This document shows positions 1 through 6,163 of a stretch of 7,020 bases of DNA, piece after piece. This DNA comes from Gammaproteobacteria bacterium (GTDB taxonomy: Bacteria; Pseudomonadota; Gammaproteobacteria; Steroidobacterales; GCA-2729495): NCBI GenBank assembly GCA_023383735.1, contig JAHDYN010000086.1:1-7020 (forward strand), in the 5' to 3' direction. The notes under the pieces are model-generated. The model did no database searches, had not been told where the DNA came from, and was given only the letters and a program-made list of their open reading frames with translations. How positions within the stretch are numbered: position 1 is the first letter of the stretch; every line of letters starts with the position of its first letter. A program made the position numbers and the translations under genes.

Positions 1-448
1 CGCACTTGTACTGCTCGCGCAGCAGCTCGAACCACTTCATGAAGGTGAAGCAGCCGGTATAGGACAGCATCAGCACGTCGGGGTCGGGAAACTTCCTGCC
101 GTTCGGCGCGATGTTGCCCCGGGCCATCATGCCGAGATCGGACTTGACGTAGGTGCAGACGTCTTCCGAGTGGCCGGTTTTCTCGGCTTCCATCACGTAC
201 TGCCCGGAAACGCGGCGCAGGCCGTTCTGGATGGCATTGATCTCTGGCAGGTTGTTGAGCAGATCGAAGCAGCCGATCAGCTCGTTGAGGTTGCCCGGCA
301 CGAAGGTGCTGCAGACCTTGGCGCCGGTCTGCGGGGCGTCGGTGAGGCGGTCGTAGTGGGCCGCCATCATCTCCTTCTGCTTTTGCATCGAGGCGTCTTT
401 TTCGACGTCCTGGCGCTGCGCCTTCGGCGCGGTGACGGGTGTGCTCAT
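1..448 (-). CDS. bcrB: Benzoyl-CoA reductase subunit B (BcrB), N-terminal 149 residues, cut by window edge
   Basis: This is one of the two substrate-binding-module subunits of the class I, ATP-dependent benzoyl-CoA reductase (BcrABCD), a cytoplasmic enzyme that reduces benzoyl-CoA to cyclohexa-1,5-diene-1-carbonyl-CoA. I translated it by hand from the ATG at 448-446; the frame stays open to the window edge. Recognisable segments are STFVPGNLNELI (47-58), NAIQNG (71-76), GHSEDVCTYVKSD (92-104), RGNIAPNG (110-117) and SYTGCFTFMKWFELLR (129-144). These match what I remember of Thauera BcrB very closely. BcrB belongs to the 2-hydroxyglutaryl-CoA dehydratase D-component family, which ligates a [4Fe-4S] cluster through cysteines; C98 and C133 are the likely visible ligands (inferred). 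A GGAG at 458-455, six bases before the ATG, serves as RBS. Its ATG overlaps the bcrC stop (ATGA), so translation is probably coupled. The R. palustris homologue is BadE. The rest of the protein lies off the left edge. Confidence 0.93.
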   Translation of the reverse strand, partial: MSTPVTAPKAQRQDVEKDASMQKQKEMMAAHYDRLTDAPQTGAKVCSTFVPGNLNELIGCFDLLNNLPEINAIQNGLRRVSGQYVMEAEKTGHSEDVCTYVKSDLGMMARGNIAPNGRKFPDPDVLMLSYTGCFTFMKWFELLREQYKC

Positions 449-1614
449 GCTGCGCTCCACAGTTTTATCGAATCTGCAAAGGTGCCGGCCTGTTCGCGGA
501 TGGGCTGCATCTGGCCGGAGTTCTCGGCGTACTTGAAAGCCACGTAGGGAATGTTCGCTGCGCTCAGCACGTGCTGGAGCATCGGCCGCTCCAGCAGTGC
601 CGGATCGCAGAAGCTGGGTGCCGCGAAGATCACGCCTTCGGCACCGGTGCGCTTGACGGCGCGAACCAGGTGCTGGCCCTTCTCGGCCTGGCTCGGCTCG
701 TACTTCGCGGCAGTCGACTCCGAATGGTGCAGAAATGCCGAGGCGAGGTTGCGCAGGGGGTCGCCCTCGGTCGGCACATCGCCCAGCAGCCAGCGCGTCA
801 CCAGCAGCAGGTCGTCATCGACGACATAGCAGCCGGACAGTTCGAGCGACTTGATGAGGTTGAGCGGCGGTTGCTCGCAGAACGCGCCGGTCAGCACGAT
901 GCGGCAGTTGTCGCGTCGCGGGCGCGGTGTGGCGCGGGCTGCGGCCAGGTAGTCGCGCAGCATTTGCGAATGCTCTTCAACCGGCAGCACCAGGCCGGCG
1001 CGTGTCAGCAGATAGACCTCGGAGGCCGGCGCCTGCCACGGCTCGGCGACCCGGTAGTCGTAGAGCGCGCGCACCAGCCGGCGATTCTCGTTGTAGATGC
1101 CGATGGAGCGGTTGAGTTCGGCATCGGTGATCGGCTTGCCGCGCAGCTCGGCGAGTCCCTGGCGCAGCTCTTCGAGCTCGTTCACATAGAAGTTGCCGCC
1201 GATGTCGTCGCGGTAGTTCTGCGGCACATCGAAGTAGCGGCTGTAAACATTCGGGAACATCAGTTTCCACATGCCCGACAGATTGCGGATCACGTCGCAG
1301 ATCGACGGAAACAGCATCACGTCGACGAAGTCGAGCCGCCCCGATACGCCCAGCTCGATGGTGGAGCGGGGGATGCGGCAGATGTAGCTCTGGTAATAGG
1401 CATCGCCGTGGATGACCTCGATCTGGTCGCCGCCGCCGACGATGCCAAGCGGCAGCATGTCGGCGGCGTGCAGCAGCTCGCGCGGCACGTAGATCGGCAT
1501 GTAGCCGGCGACGCGCCGTCCGGCGGCTGCAGCCTTCCATTGGCGCGCGCTGTTGAAGTTGAGGTCTTCGTACAGCGCGGTTGCGCGGTCGATGATGGCG
1601 GTGGTGTCGGTCAT
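445..1614 (-). CDS. bcrC: Benzoyl-CoA reductase subunit C (BcrC)
   Basis: This 389-residue protein is the second D-component-like subunit of ATP-dependent benzoyl-CoA reductase and pairs with BcrB to form the ring-reducing module. BcrA and BcrD, which are not in the window, form the ATP-hydrolysing electron activator. Diagnostic stretches are GYMPIYVPREL (37-47), GGGDQIEVIHGDAYYQSYICRIPRS (60-84 region), FPSICDVIRNLSGMWKLMFP (102-121 region), GAFCEQPPLNLIKS (243-256), ELSGCYVVDDD (258-268), and APSFCDPALLERPML (332-346). Length agrees with Thauera BcrC (about 385 aa). Cysteines are at 79, 106, 237, 246, 262 and 336; C79, C106 and C336 are the best candidates for cluster ligands (inferred from family position). 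The start is the ATG at 1614-1612, two bases after the dch stop, with GGGAG at 1630-1626 as RBS. The stop overlaps bcrB by 4 bp. The gene is complete, with no damaged motif seen. BadD is the R. palustris equivalent. Confidence 0.95.
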   Translation of the reverse strand: MTDTTAIIDRATALYEDLNFNSARQWKAAAAGRRVAGYMPIYVPRELLHAADMLPLGIVGGGDQIEVIHGDAYYQSYICRIPRSTIELGVSGRLDFVDVMLFPSICDVIRNLSGMWKLMFPNVYSRYFDVPQNYRDDIGGNFYVNELEELRQGLAELRGKPITDAELNRSIGIYNENRRLVRALYDYRVAEPWQAPASEVYLLTRAGLVLPVEEHSQMLRDYLAAARATPRPRRDNCRIVLTGAFCEQPPLNLIKSLELSGCYVVDDDLLLVTRWLLGDVPTEGDPLRNLASAFLHHSESTAAKYEPSQAEKGQHLVRAVKRTGAEGVIFAAPSFCDPALLERPMLQHVLSAANIPYVAFKYAENSGQMQPIREQAGTFADSIKLWSAA

Positions 1615-1616
1615 GG

Positions 1617-2384
1617 TCAGCGGTGCTCCCAGTGGGGCGGGCGCTTGGCGAGAAAGGCCTGCAGGCCTTCCACGGCGTCCCGTGTGTTCATCAGTTCATC
1701 GAGATATTGTTTTTCGACGGCTGCCAGCCGGGCGATCACGCGGGCGGCAAAATCGCTGCGCGCCGCGCGCACGGCGTGCCGCAGCGAGCTGGCGCTCTTG
1801 GTCTGCAGGTGGGTGCTGAAATACTCCAGCGCAGCGGCTGCGGGGTCGGCTGTCGCGACATGGGCCAGACCCAGCGCGACGGCTTCGCTGCCGCTGATGC
1901 TGCGGCCGGACAGGAGCAGCTCGCCTGCGGCTGCCACGCCGATCAGTTCCGGCAGCAGGCAGGAGGCCGCCGGCGCGAACACGCCGAGCTTCATTTCCGG
2001 CTGGCCGAGGCTCGCTTCCGGCGTCACGAACAGCAGGTGTCCGGCCAGCGCCAGTTCCAGTCCGCCGCCCAGGCACTGGCCCTGGATGGCGACCAGCACC
2101 GGCACGGGCGATTCGATCAGCCGCGTCAACAGCCGGTGCAGGCCGCCGAGCATGGCCCCGCACTGTTCCGGCAGATGTTCCTCGACGCTGGCGCCGAAGC
2201 TGAAATGTGCGCCTTCGGCATCGATCAGCACGGCGCTGAGCGCCGGCATCTTGAGGTGCCCGGCCAGTGCCGCGTCGAGGGCGGCGATCATGGCGGCATC
2301 GACGAGGTTGGCCTTGGGCCGCGCAAGCCGCAGCCGCAGCAGCCGCTGGTCGGCCTCCAGCCAGACTTTCAGCGGCGCGCTCAT
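1617..2384 (-). CDS. dch: Cyclohexa-1,5-diene-1-carbonyl-CoA hydratase (dienoyl-CoA hydratase)
   Basis: This 255-residue crotonase-fold enzyme is likely the second step of the Thauera-type benzoyl-CoA pathway: it adds water to the dienoyl-CoA made by Bcr, giving 6-hydroxycyclohex-1-ene-1-carbonyl-CoA. The oxyanion-hole/active-site region reads GQCLGGGLELALAGH (102-116), with E110 at the place of crotonase Glu144. QPEMKLGVFAP (128-138) supplies E130 at the place of Glu164. FSFGASVEEH (61-70) is a segment I associate with Dch proteins. The open frame runs further upstream to about 2711, but that part is antiparallel shadow inside had. I chose the ATG at 2384, which gives the family length (about 255-260) and overlaps the had stop as ATGA. 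No clear Shine-Dalgarno precedes it (upstream bases read GGTGCCCGACGC), so initiation probably depends on coupling to had. Assignment as Dch rather than a generic enoyl-CoA hydratase rests partly on the context between had and bcrC. Confidence 0.9.
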   Translation of the reverse strand: MSAPLKVWLEADQRLLRLRLARPKANLVDAAMIAALDAALAGHLKMPALSAVLIDAEGAHFSFGASVEEHLPEQCGAMLGGLHRLLTRLIESPVPVLVAIQGQCLGGGLELALAGHLLFVTPEASLGQPEMKLGVFAPAASCLLPELIGVAAAGELLLSGRSISGSEAVALGLAHVATADPAAAALEYFSTHLQTKSASSLRHAVRAARSDFAARVIARLAAVEKQYLDELMNTRDAVEGLQAFLAKRPPHWEHR

Positions 2385-3448
2385 GCGTCGGGCACCAGCA
2401 CGGCGCGGCGGCGGATCTCGCCGCGATGTACCGCGTCGAAGACGGCGTTGATGTCGCGAAGCGGGTGTTTCTCGATGTACGGGCTCACCTGGACGCGACC
2501 GTCGAGCACCAGTTCCAGCGTCGGCGGGTAGAGCGCCGGCGGGCAGCCCCAGTTGCCGAGCGCGCGGGCATGAAACGCCATCAGGTTGGAGAGCCGGATC
2601 TCGACCTTGTCCATGGTGAAGCCGACGACGGCGAGCGTCGCGCCGTGGTTCAGCAGCGAGAACGCCGTTTCCTGGCCGGGACGCGTGCCGGAGCACTCGA
2701 AGATGATCCATTCGGACTTGTCGCGCAGACCCCGGGACCTGGCGAAGTCCTGTATGGACTTCTTGATCTCGCGCGCGCCGAGCGTGCGGGCATTGATGCG
2801 GTGGCCGACCACCGTGTCCGGCAGGGCCGCGAGCTTCTCGTCACTCACGTCGATGGCAACGACCGTGGCGCCAAAGGCGCGTGCGACCTGCGTGCAGTAG
2901 CCGCCGACGCCACCCACGCCATTGACGATGACCAGGTCGCCGGCCGTCACGCCGGCCTGGGTCACGGCCTGGTAGGGCGTGGTCACCGCATCGGCAACCA
3001 CCGAGACGCCGGCGAGATCGAGGCCCACCGACGACAGGCGCTGCTCATCGACCGGACACAGGCCGCGGGCCGGTACGACCACGTGGCTGGCAAAACCGCC
3101 GTGCAGGTCGTTGCCCGGCATCTTCTGCTGCCGGCAGATGGTGGCCTTGCCGCGCTGGCAGGCGGAACATTCGCCGCAGGGAATCACCGCCGAGACGATC
3201 ACCGCCTTGCCCTGCCAGGCGTCGGTACCCTCGCCGCAGGCGATCACGCGGCCGCTGATTTCATGGCCGAGGCAGAGCGGCAGGGGCTGGTTGGTGCGCA
3301 CGCCGTCGTAATAGAAGCCCAGGTCCGTATGGCAGACGCCGCAGCCGGCGACGGCGACCACCACCTCACCGGGTCCCGCCACGGCCTCGAATGGCGCCGC
3401 TGTCAGCGGCGCCCCCGGGGCGCTCATCAGCCACTGTGTCGCTTGCAC
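2381..3448 (-). CDS. had: 6-hydroxycyclohex-1-ene-1-carbonyl-CoA dehydrogenase (zinc MDR family)
   Basis: This 355-residue medium-chain alcohol dehydrogenase oxidises the Dch product with NAD+ to 6-oxocyclohex-1-ene-1-carbonyl-CoA. Catalytic-zinc ligands are C39 in CGVCHTD (36-42) and H62 in GHEISG. Four structural-zinc cysteines lie at 91, 94, 97 and 105. The Rossmann glycine motif is GVGGVGG (177-183), with D200 ending the second strand, which favours NAD over NADP. QKMPGND (108-114), VADAVTTPYQA (151-161) and LGNWGCPPALYPP (297-309) fit my memory of the Had family. The position that is usually the third zinc cysteine holds D153. The start is GTG at 3448-3446. An in-frame ATG at 3427 would remove a conserved-looking TQWLMSAPG start, and a stop lies in frame at 3469-3467, so GTG is preferred; GAGG at 3463-3460 is a distant RBS. 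It is the first gene of the leftward operon, with dch overlapping by 4 bp. Family is certain; the exact substrate follows from context and similarity. Confidence 0.91.
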   Translation of the reverse strand: MQATQWLMSAPGAPLTAAPFEAVAGPGEVVVAVAGCGVCHTDLGFYYDGVRTNQPLPLCLGHEISGRVIACGEGTDAWQGKAVIVSAVIPCGECSACQRGKATICRQQKMPGNDLHGGFASHVVVPARGLCPVDEQRLSSVGLDLAGVSVVADAVTTPYQAVTQAGVTAGDLVIVNGVGGVGGYCTQVARAFGATVVAIDVSDEKLAALPDTVVGHRINARTLGAREIKKSIQDFARSRGLRDKSEWIIFECSGTRPGQETAFSLLNHGATLAVVGFTMDKVEIRLSNLMAFHARALGNWGCPPALYPPTLELVLDGRVQVSPYIEKHPLRDINAVFDAVHRGEIRRRAVLVPDA

Positions 3449-3509
3449 GGTTTTCCAGACCTCGATTCAAGTGGCGTCTGCTGGCGGTCTTGCCGGCTCT
3501 TGTTACCGG

Positions 3510-3538
3510 TTGACAGGCTGCATCGCCGGATTTAAGGT
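3510..3538 (+). promoter_or_regulatory. Sigma70-like promoter for the rightward korAB operon
   Basis: A perfect TTGACA (3510-3515) is followed, after exactly 17 bases, by TAAGGT (3533-3538), which keeps the three most important -10 positions (T, A and final T). Predicted transcription start is near 3545, giving a leader of about 64 nt before the korA ATG at 3609. The inverted repeat at 3537-3556 would sit across the start point, a typical repressor position. Confidence 0.55.
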
Positions 3539-3556
3539 ATTCAAGTACCAGAATAC
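3537..3556. promoter_or_regulatory. Inverted repeat GTATTC-N8-GAATAC, candidate operator shared by both operons
   Basis: Perfect 6-bp arms (3537-3542 and 3551-3556) are separated by 8 bp, so arm centres are 14 bp apart. A second, nested palindrome, CCAG-AATA-CTGG (3548-3559), overlaps the right arm. The element covers the end of the predicted rightward -10 and coincides with the predicted leftward -10, so a dimeric regulator bound here could control both directions. Aromatic-degradation clusters of this kind are known to use MarR-, GntR- or XRE-type regulators; which family acts here cannot be told, as no regulator gene lies in the window. Confidence 0.45.
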
Positions 3557-3570
3557 TGGAACAGAGTCAA
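3542..3570 (-). promoter_or_regulatory. Possible promoter for the leftward had-dch-bcr operon
   Basis: On the minus strand a TTGACT hexamer (3570-3565) is followed after 17 bases by TACTTG (3547-3542), which is preceded by TGG, an extended -10 feature (TGn). The -10 itself matches consensus poorly (TA only). Transcription would begin near 3535, leaving a leader of about 87 nt before the had GTG. The assignment is tentative; it is supported mainly by location in the only gap upstream of had and by overlap with the inverted repeat. Confidence 0.35.
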
Positions 3571-3597
3571 CACGCGCCACCTGGCGCTCCGCAGCCC

Positions 3598-3603
3598 AAA
3601 GGG
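3598..3603 (+). promoter_or_regulatory. Ribosome binding site that fixes the korA start
   Basis: AAAGGG ends five bases before the ATG at 3609. The reading frame is open back to 3471, but translating from there would add 46 residues encoded by the promoter region with no family resemblance. This site supports the ATG at 3609 as the true start; the next in-frame ATG at 3639 would fall right before the conserved GSGGAG loop and cut off the first strand. Confidence 0.6.
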
Positions 3604-3608
3604 TATTT

Positions 3609-5333
3609 ATGCCAGCAGCAACAAGCGTTTCGGTAGCAATGGTCGGCAGCGGCGGAGCCGGCGTGATGACCACCGGTGCCATGCTGCTGGAGGCGGCTTG
3701 CGCAGCCGGCTGGAACGGTCTGCTGACCCGGTCGGTGGGTCCGCAGATCCGCGGCGGCGAAGCCGCGGCCCTGGTACGGCTCGCCGTCGAGCCCGTCGAG
3801 TGCCTCGCGGATCACTTCGATCTGCTGGTCGGCATCGACTGGATGAACGCGCAGCGCTTCGAAGCGGAGATTCCGCTCCATCCGGGCGCCATCATCGTCA
3901 ACGACCCGGCGGTCGGCGAGCCGCCGGCGGCGATGCGTGCCGCTGCGGGCCGCGTGATCGAGCTGCCGATCACGGCGCTGATCAAGGCCAATCCGGCCTG
4001 GCGCGCCAACATGATCGCGCTCGGCGCAACCGCGGAACTGCTCGGCCTCGACAGCGAGGTGCTGCATGCGCTGATCAGCAAGCGCTTTTCCGACAAGGGC
4101 GAGTCGGTGGTTGCAGCCAGCGTTGCGGCCATCGAGGCAGGCGCGGCCGCCATGGCGGCGGAGGCCGGTGTGGCAAAGCTCGCGCGGGCGCAAAAGACCG
4201 ATGTGCGACGCTGGCTGATCACCGGCAACGAAGCGACGGCGCTCGGCGCACTGCGCGGCGGGATCCGGTTTGCCGCGGCCTATCCGATCACGCCGGCCTC
4301 GGAAATCCTCGAGTGGCTGGCGCCCAACCTGCCCAAGGTCGGTGGCGCGCTGGTGCAGGCCGAAGACGAACTGGCCTCCATCAACATGATCATCGGCAGC
4401 TCCTACGGCGGTGTGCCGTCGATCACCGCCACCTCGGGCCCGGGCTTTTCGCTGATGATCGAGGCGCTGGGTCTGGCGACCGCTGCCGAGGTGCCCATCG
4501 TCGTGGTCAACGTGATGCGCGGCGGGCCGTCCACCGGCATTCCGACCAAGTCCGAACAGGCCGATCTCAACATCGCCGTCTATGGCCTGCACGGAGATGC
4601 GCCGCATATTGTCGTGGCGCCACAGTCGGTGCCCGACTGCCTGCTGACGACGCAGTGGGCCACGCATCTGGCCGAGTCGCTGCAGACCGCAGCGATCGTG
4701 CTGTCCGACCAGTTCGTCGGCCAGGCGCAGGTGGCGGTCAGCCGGCCGGCCGATGTGGCCTTCATCGGCCAGCGGCTCAAGGCCACGCAGTTCGAAGAAC
4801 CCTACAAGCGCTATGCGCTCGGTGGAAATGGTGTCTCGCCGATGGCCATACCGGGCACTCGTGGCGGCCAGTACACCGCCGATGGTCTGACGCACACGGA
4901 GCGCGGCACACCCACCAGCGGTGGCCGCGACCACCTCGCCCAGCTCGACAAGCGGCGTGACAAGCTCGACCTGCACGATTACGGCGGGCTATGGGCAACG
5001 CTCGAAGGCGAGGGCGAGATCGCAGTGCTGACCTGGGGTTCGCTGACCGGCGCCGTACGTGAGGCGATTGCGCGGGCGGCAAGGGATGGTGTCAAGGTAC
5101 GCCTGATTGCGCCGCGCCTGCTGATGCCGGTGCGACCGGCTGAAATGGCCGCAGCCCTCGAAGGTGTCACGCGCCTGCTGGTCGTTGAACAGACGCACAG
5201 CGCGCAGTTCCACCGCTATCTGCGCGCGCACTACACATTGCCGGCCAATACCTCTGTCTTTCATCGTCCCGGACCGCTGCCGATGCGTCCGGGCGAGATT
5301 CACCGGCAGATCATGCAAGGAGCCGCATCATGA
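3609..5333 (+). CDS. korA: 2-oxoacid (probably 2-oxoglutarate):ferredoxin oxidoreductase, fused gamma-alpha subunit
   Basis: This 574-residue protein joins the gamma domain (about residues 8-185, opening with VGSGGAGVMT at 12-21) to the alpha domain (about 197-574) of a 2-oxoacid:ferredoxin oxidoreductase. The alpha part shows the YPITPASE motif (from Y225), TSGPGFSLM (from T275) and RGGPSTGIPTKSEQADL (from R304), all standard for this family. With KorB it oxidatively decarboxylates a 2-oxoacid to an acyl-CoA and reduces ferredoxin in the cytoplasm. In Thauera a 2-oxoglutarate enzyme of this architecture supplies electrons to benzoyl-CoA reductase, and the gene here faces away from the had-bcr operon across a shared promoter region, so that role is the best inference. 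Substrate specificity cannot be read from the sequence; a 2-oxoisovalerate or related enzyme remains possible. The stop overlaps korB by 4 bp. No ferredoxin-like Cys domain is fused, so a separate ferredoxin is needed. Confidence 0.9.
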   Translation: MPAATSVSVAMVGSGGAGVMTTGAMLLEAACAAGWNGLLTRSVGPQIRGGEAAALVRLAVEPVECLADHFDLLVGIDWMNAQRFEAEIPLHPGAIIVNDPAVGEPPAAMRAAAGRVIELPITALIKANPAWRANMIALGATAELLGLDSEVLHALISKRFSDKGESVVAASVAAIEAGAAAMAAEAGVAKLARAQKTDVRRWLITGNEATALGALRGGIRFAAAYPITPASEILEWLAPNLPKVGGALVQAEDELASINMIIGSSYGGVPSITATSGPGFSLMIEALGLATAAEVPIVVVNVMRGGPSTGIPTKSEQADLNIAVYGLHGDAPHIVVAPQSVPDCLLTTQWATHLAESLQTAAIVLSDQFVGQAQVAVSRPADVAFIGQRLKATQFEEPYKRYALGGNGVSPMAIPGTRGGQYTADGLTHTERGTPTSGGRDHLAQLDKRRDKLDLHDYGGLWATLEGEGEIAVLTWGSLTGAVREAIARAARDGVKVRLIAPRLLMPVRPAEMAAALEGVTRLLVVEQTHSAQFHRYLRAHYTLPANTSVFHRPGPLPMRPGEIHRQIMQGAAS

Positions 5334-6163
5334 GCGCCACCGTGCCGCTCGCCTGCAAGCCGGGCGACTACAAGTCCGATACCAAACCCATCTGGTGCCC
5401 CGGTTGCGGGGATTACCATGTGCTGCTGTCGATCACGCGCGCCTTTGCGGCGCTCAATCTGCCGCCGGAGCAGCTGGCCGTGGTATCGGGCATCGGCTGC
5501 TCCTCGCGCATCCCGGCCTACACCAGTTGCTACGGATTCCATGGCGTGCATGGCCGTTCGCTGGCGGTGGGCGCGGGTCTCAAGGTGGCGCGGCCGGACA
5601 TGACCGTGGTGGTTGCCAGCGGTGATGGCGACGGTTACTCGATCGGCGGCAATCACTTCATGCATGCCTGCCGGCGCAACGTTGATCTCACCTATATCGT
5701 CATGGACAATCACATCTATGGCATGACCAAGGGCCAGCCGTCGCCGACCACGGAGCCGGATTTCGATACCGCGCTGTCGCCGGGCGGAACGGGCCTCAGG
5801 CCCTTCAATCCGCTGGTGATCGCGCTGGCCTCGGGCGCCAACTTCATCGCCAGGGCCTTTTCCGGTCACGTGAACGAAACCGCGAAGATCATCGTCGAGG
5901 CTGTGCATCACCCGGGCTTCTCCTTCGTCGAGATCCTGAGCCCCTGCGTGACCTACCGTCCCGACCAGCGCGCATGGAAGGATTGCGTGCGTTCGGCGCC
6001 GGTGGAGCCGACCGACGATGCGGCACGCGCGGCGCGCCGGCTCATGACCGATGACGGCTTCAATCTGGGCGTGCTTTATCGTGGCGACCGCTGGCCCTAC
6101 CAGCCCCGCGCAGCGGCGACGGTTACCGATCTGGCTGAATTTGAAAAAGGATTCGAGATATGA
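5330..6163 (+). CDS. korB: 2-oxoacid (probably 2-oxoglutarate):ferredoxin oxidoreductase, TPP-binding beta subunit
   Basis: This 277-residue catalytic subunit binds thiamine diphosphate and one [4Fe-4S] cluster. The TPP motif starts at GDGDGYSIGGNH (98-109) and ends at MDNHIYGMTKGQ (125-136), with the N127-x-x-Y130-G131-M132-T133 segment typical of the family. Likely cluster ligands are C23 and C26 in WCPGCGD, C57 in GIGCSS and C206 in SPCVTY, so the full set of four is present. YGFHGVHGR (68-76) is the usual loop near the active site. Length is close to the short KorB type (about 280-290). AAGGAG (5317-5322), seven bases before the ATG, is a strong RBS lying within the end of korA, and the ATGA overlap suggests coupled, stoichiometric synthesis with KorA. 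The TGA is in turn overlapped by the next gene. Family assignment is firm; preference for 2-oxoglutarate is inferred from the benzoyl-CoA context. Confidence 0.92.
   Translation: MSATVPLACKPGDYKSDTKPIWCPGCGDYHVLLSITRAFAALNLPPEQLAVVSGIGCSSRIPAYTSCYGFHGVHGRSLAVGAGLKVARPDMTVVVASGDGDGYSIGGNHFMHACRRNVDLTYIVMDNHIYGMTKGQPSPTTEPDFDTALSPGGTGLRPFNPLVIALASGANFIARAFSGHVNETAKIIVEAVHHPGFSFVEILSPCVTYRPDQRAWKDCVRSAPVEPTDDAARAARRLMTDDGFNLGVLYRGDRWPYQPRAAATVTDLAEFEKGFEI

Noticed and set aside
439..2451. 670-codon open frame on the plus strand, opposite bcrC and dch
   Set aside because: It is antisense to two well-conserved genes, is rich in Arg, His, Gln and Ala without family motifs, and arises from high-GC codon bias in the opposite frame.
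2385..2711. Longer N-terminus for dch, giving a 364-residue protein
   Set aside because: The extra 109 residues overlap had in another frame and look like shadow sequence; the ATG at 2384 gives the normal family length.
2267..3535. 422-codon plus-strand frame opposite had
   Set aside because: The translation has no recognisable domain and is explained as the shadow of had, whose zinc and NAD motifs are intact.
3471..3608. 46-residue N-terminal extension of korA from an upstream ATG
   Set aside because: It would cover the predicted promoter and operator, lacks an RBS, and has no likeness to the gamma domain; AAAGGG supports the ATG at 3609.
3449..3608. FNR/ANR box for anaerobic control
   Set aside because: I looked for TTGAT-N4-ATCAA on both strands and found only one-sided partial matches, so I do not claim it.
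3567..4976. 469-codon minus-strand frame opposite korA
   Set aside because: His/Arg/Asp-rich low-meaning translation antisense to korA, whose alpha and gamma motifs are clear.
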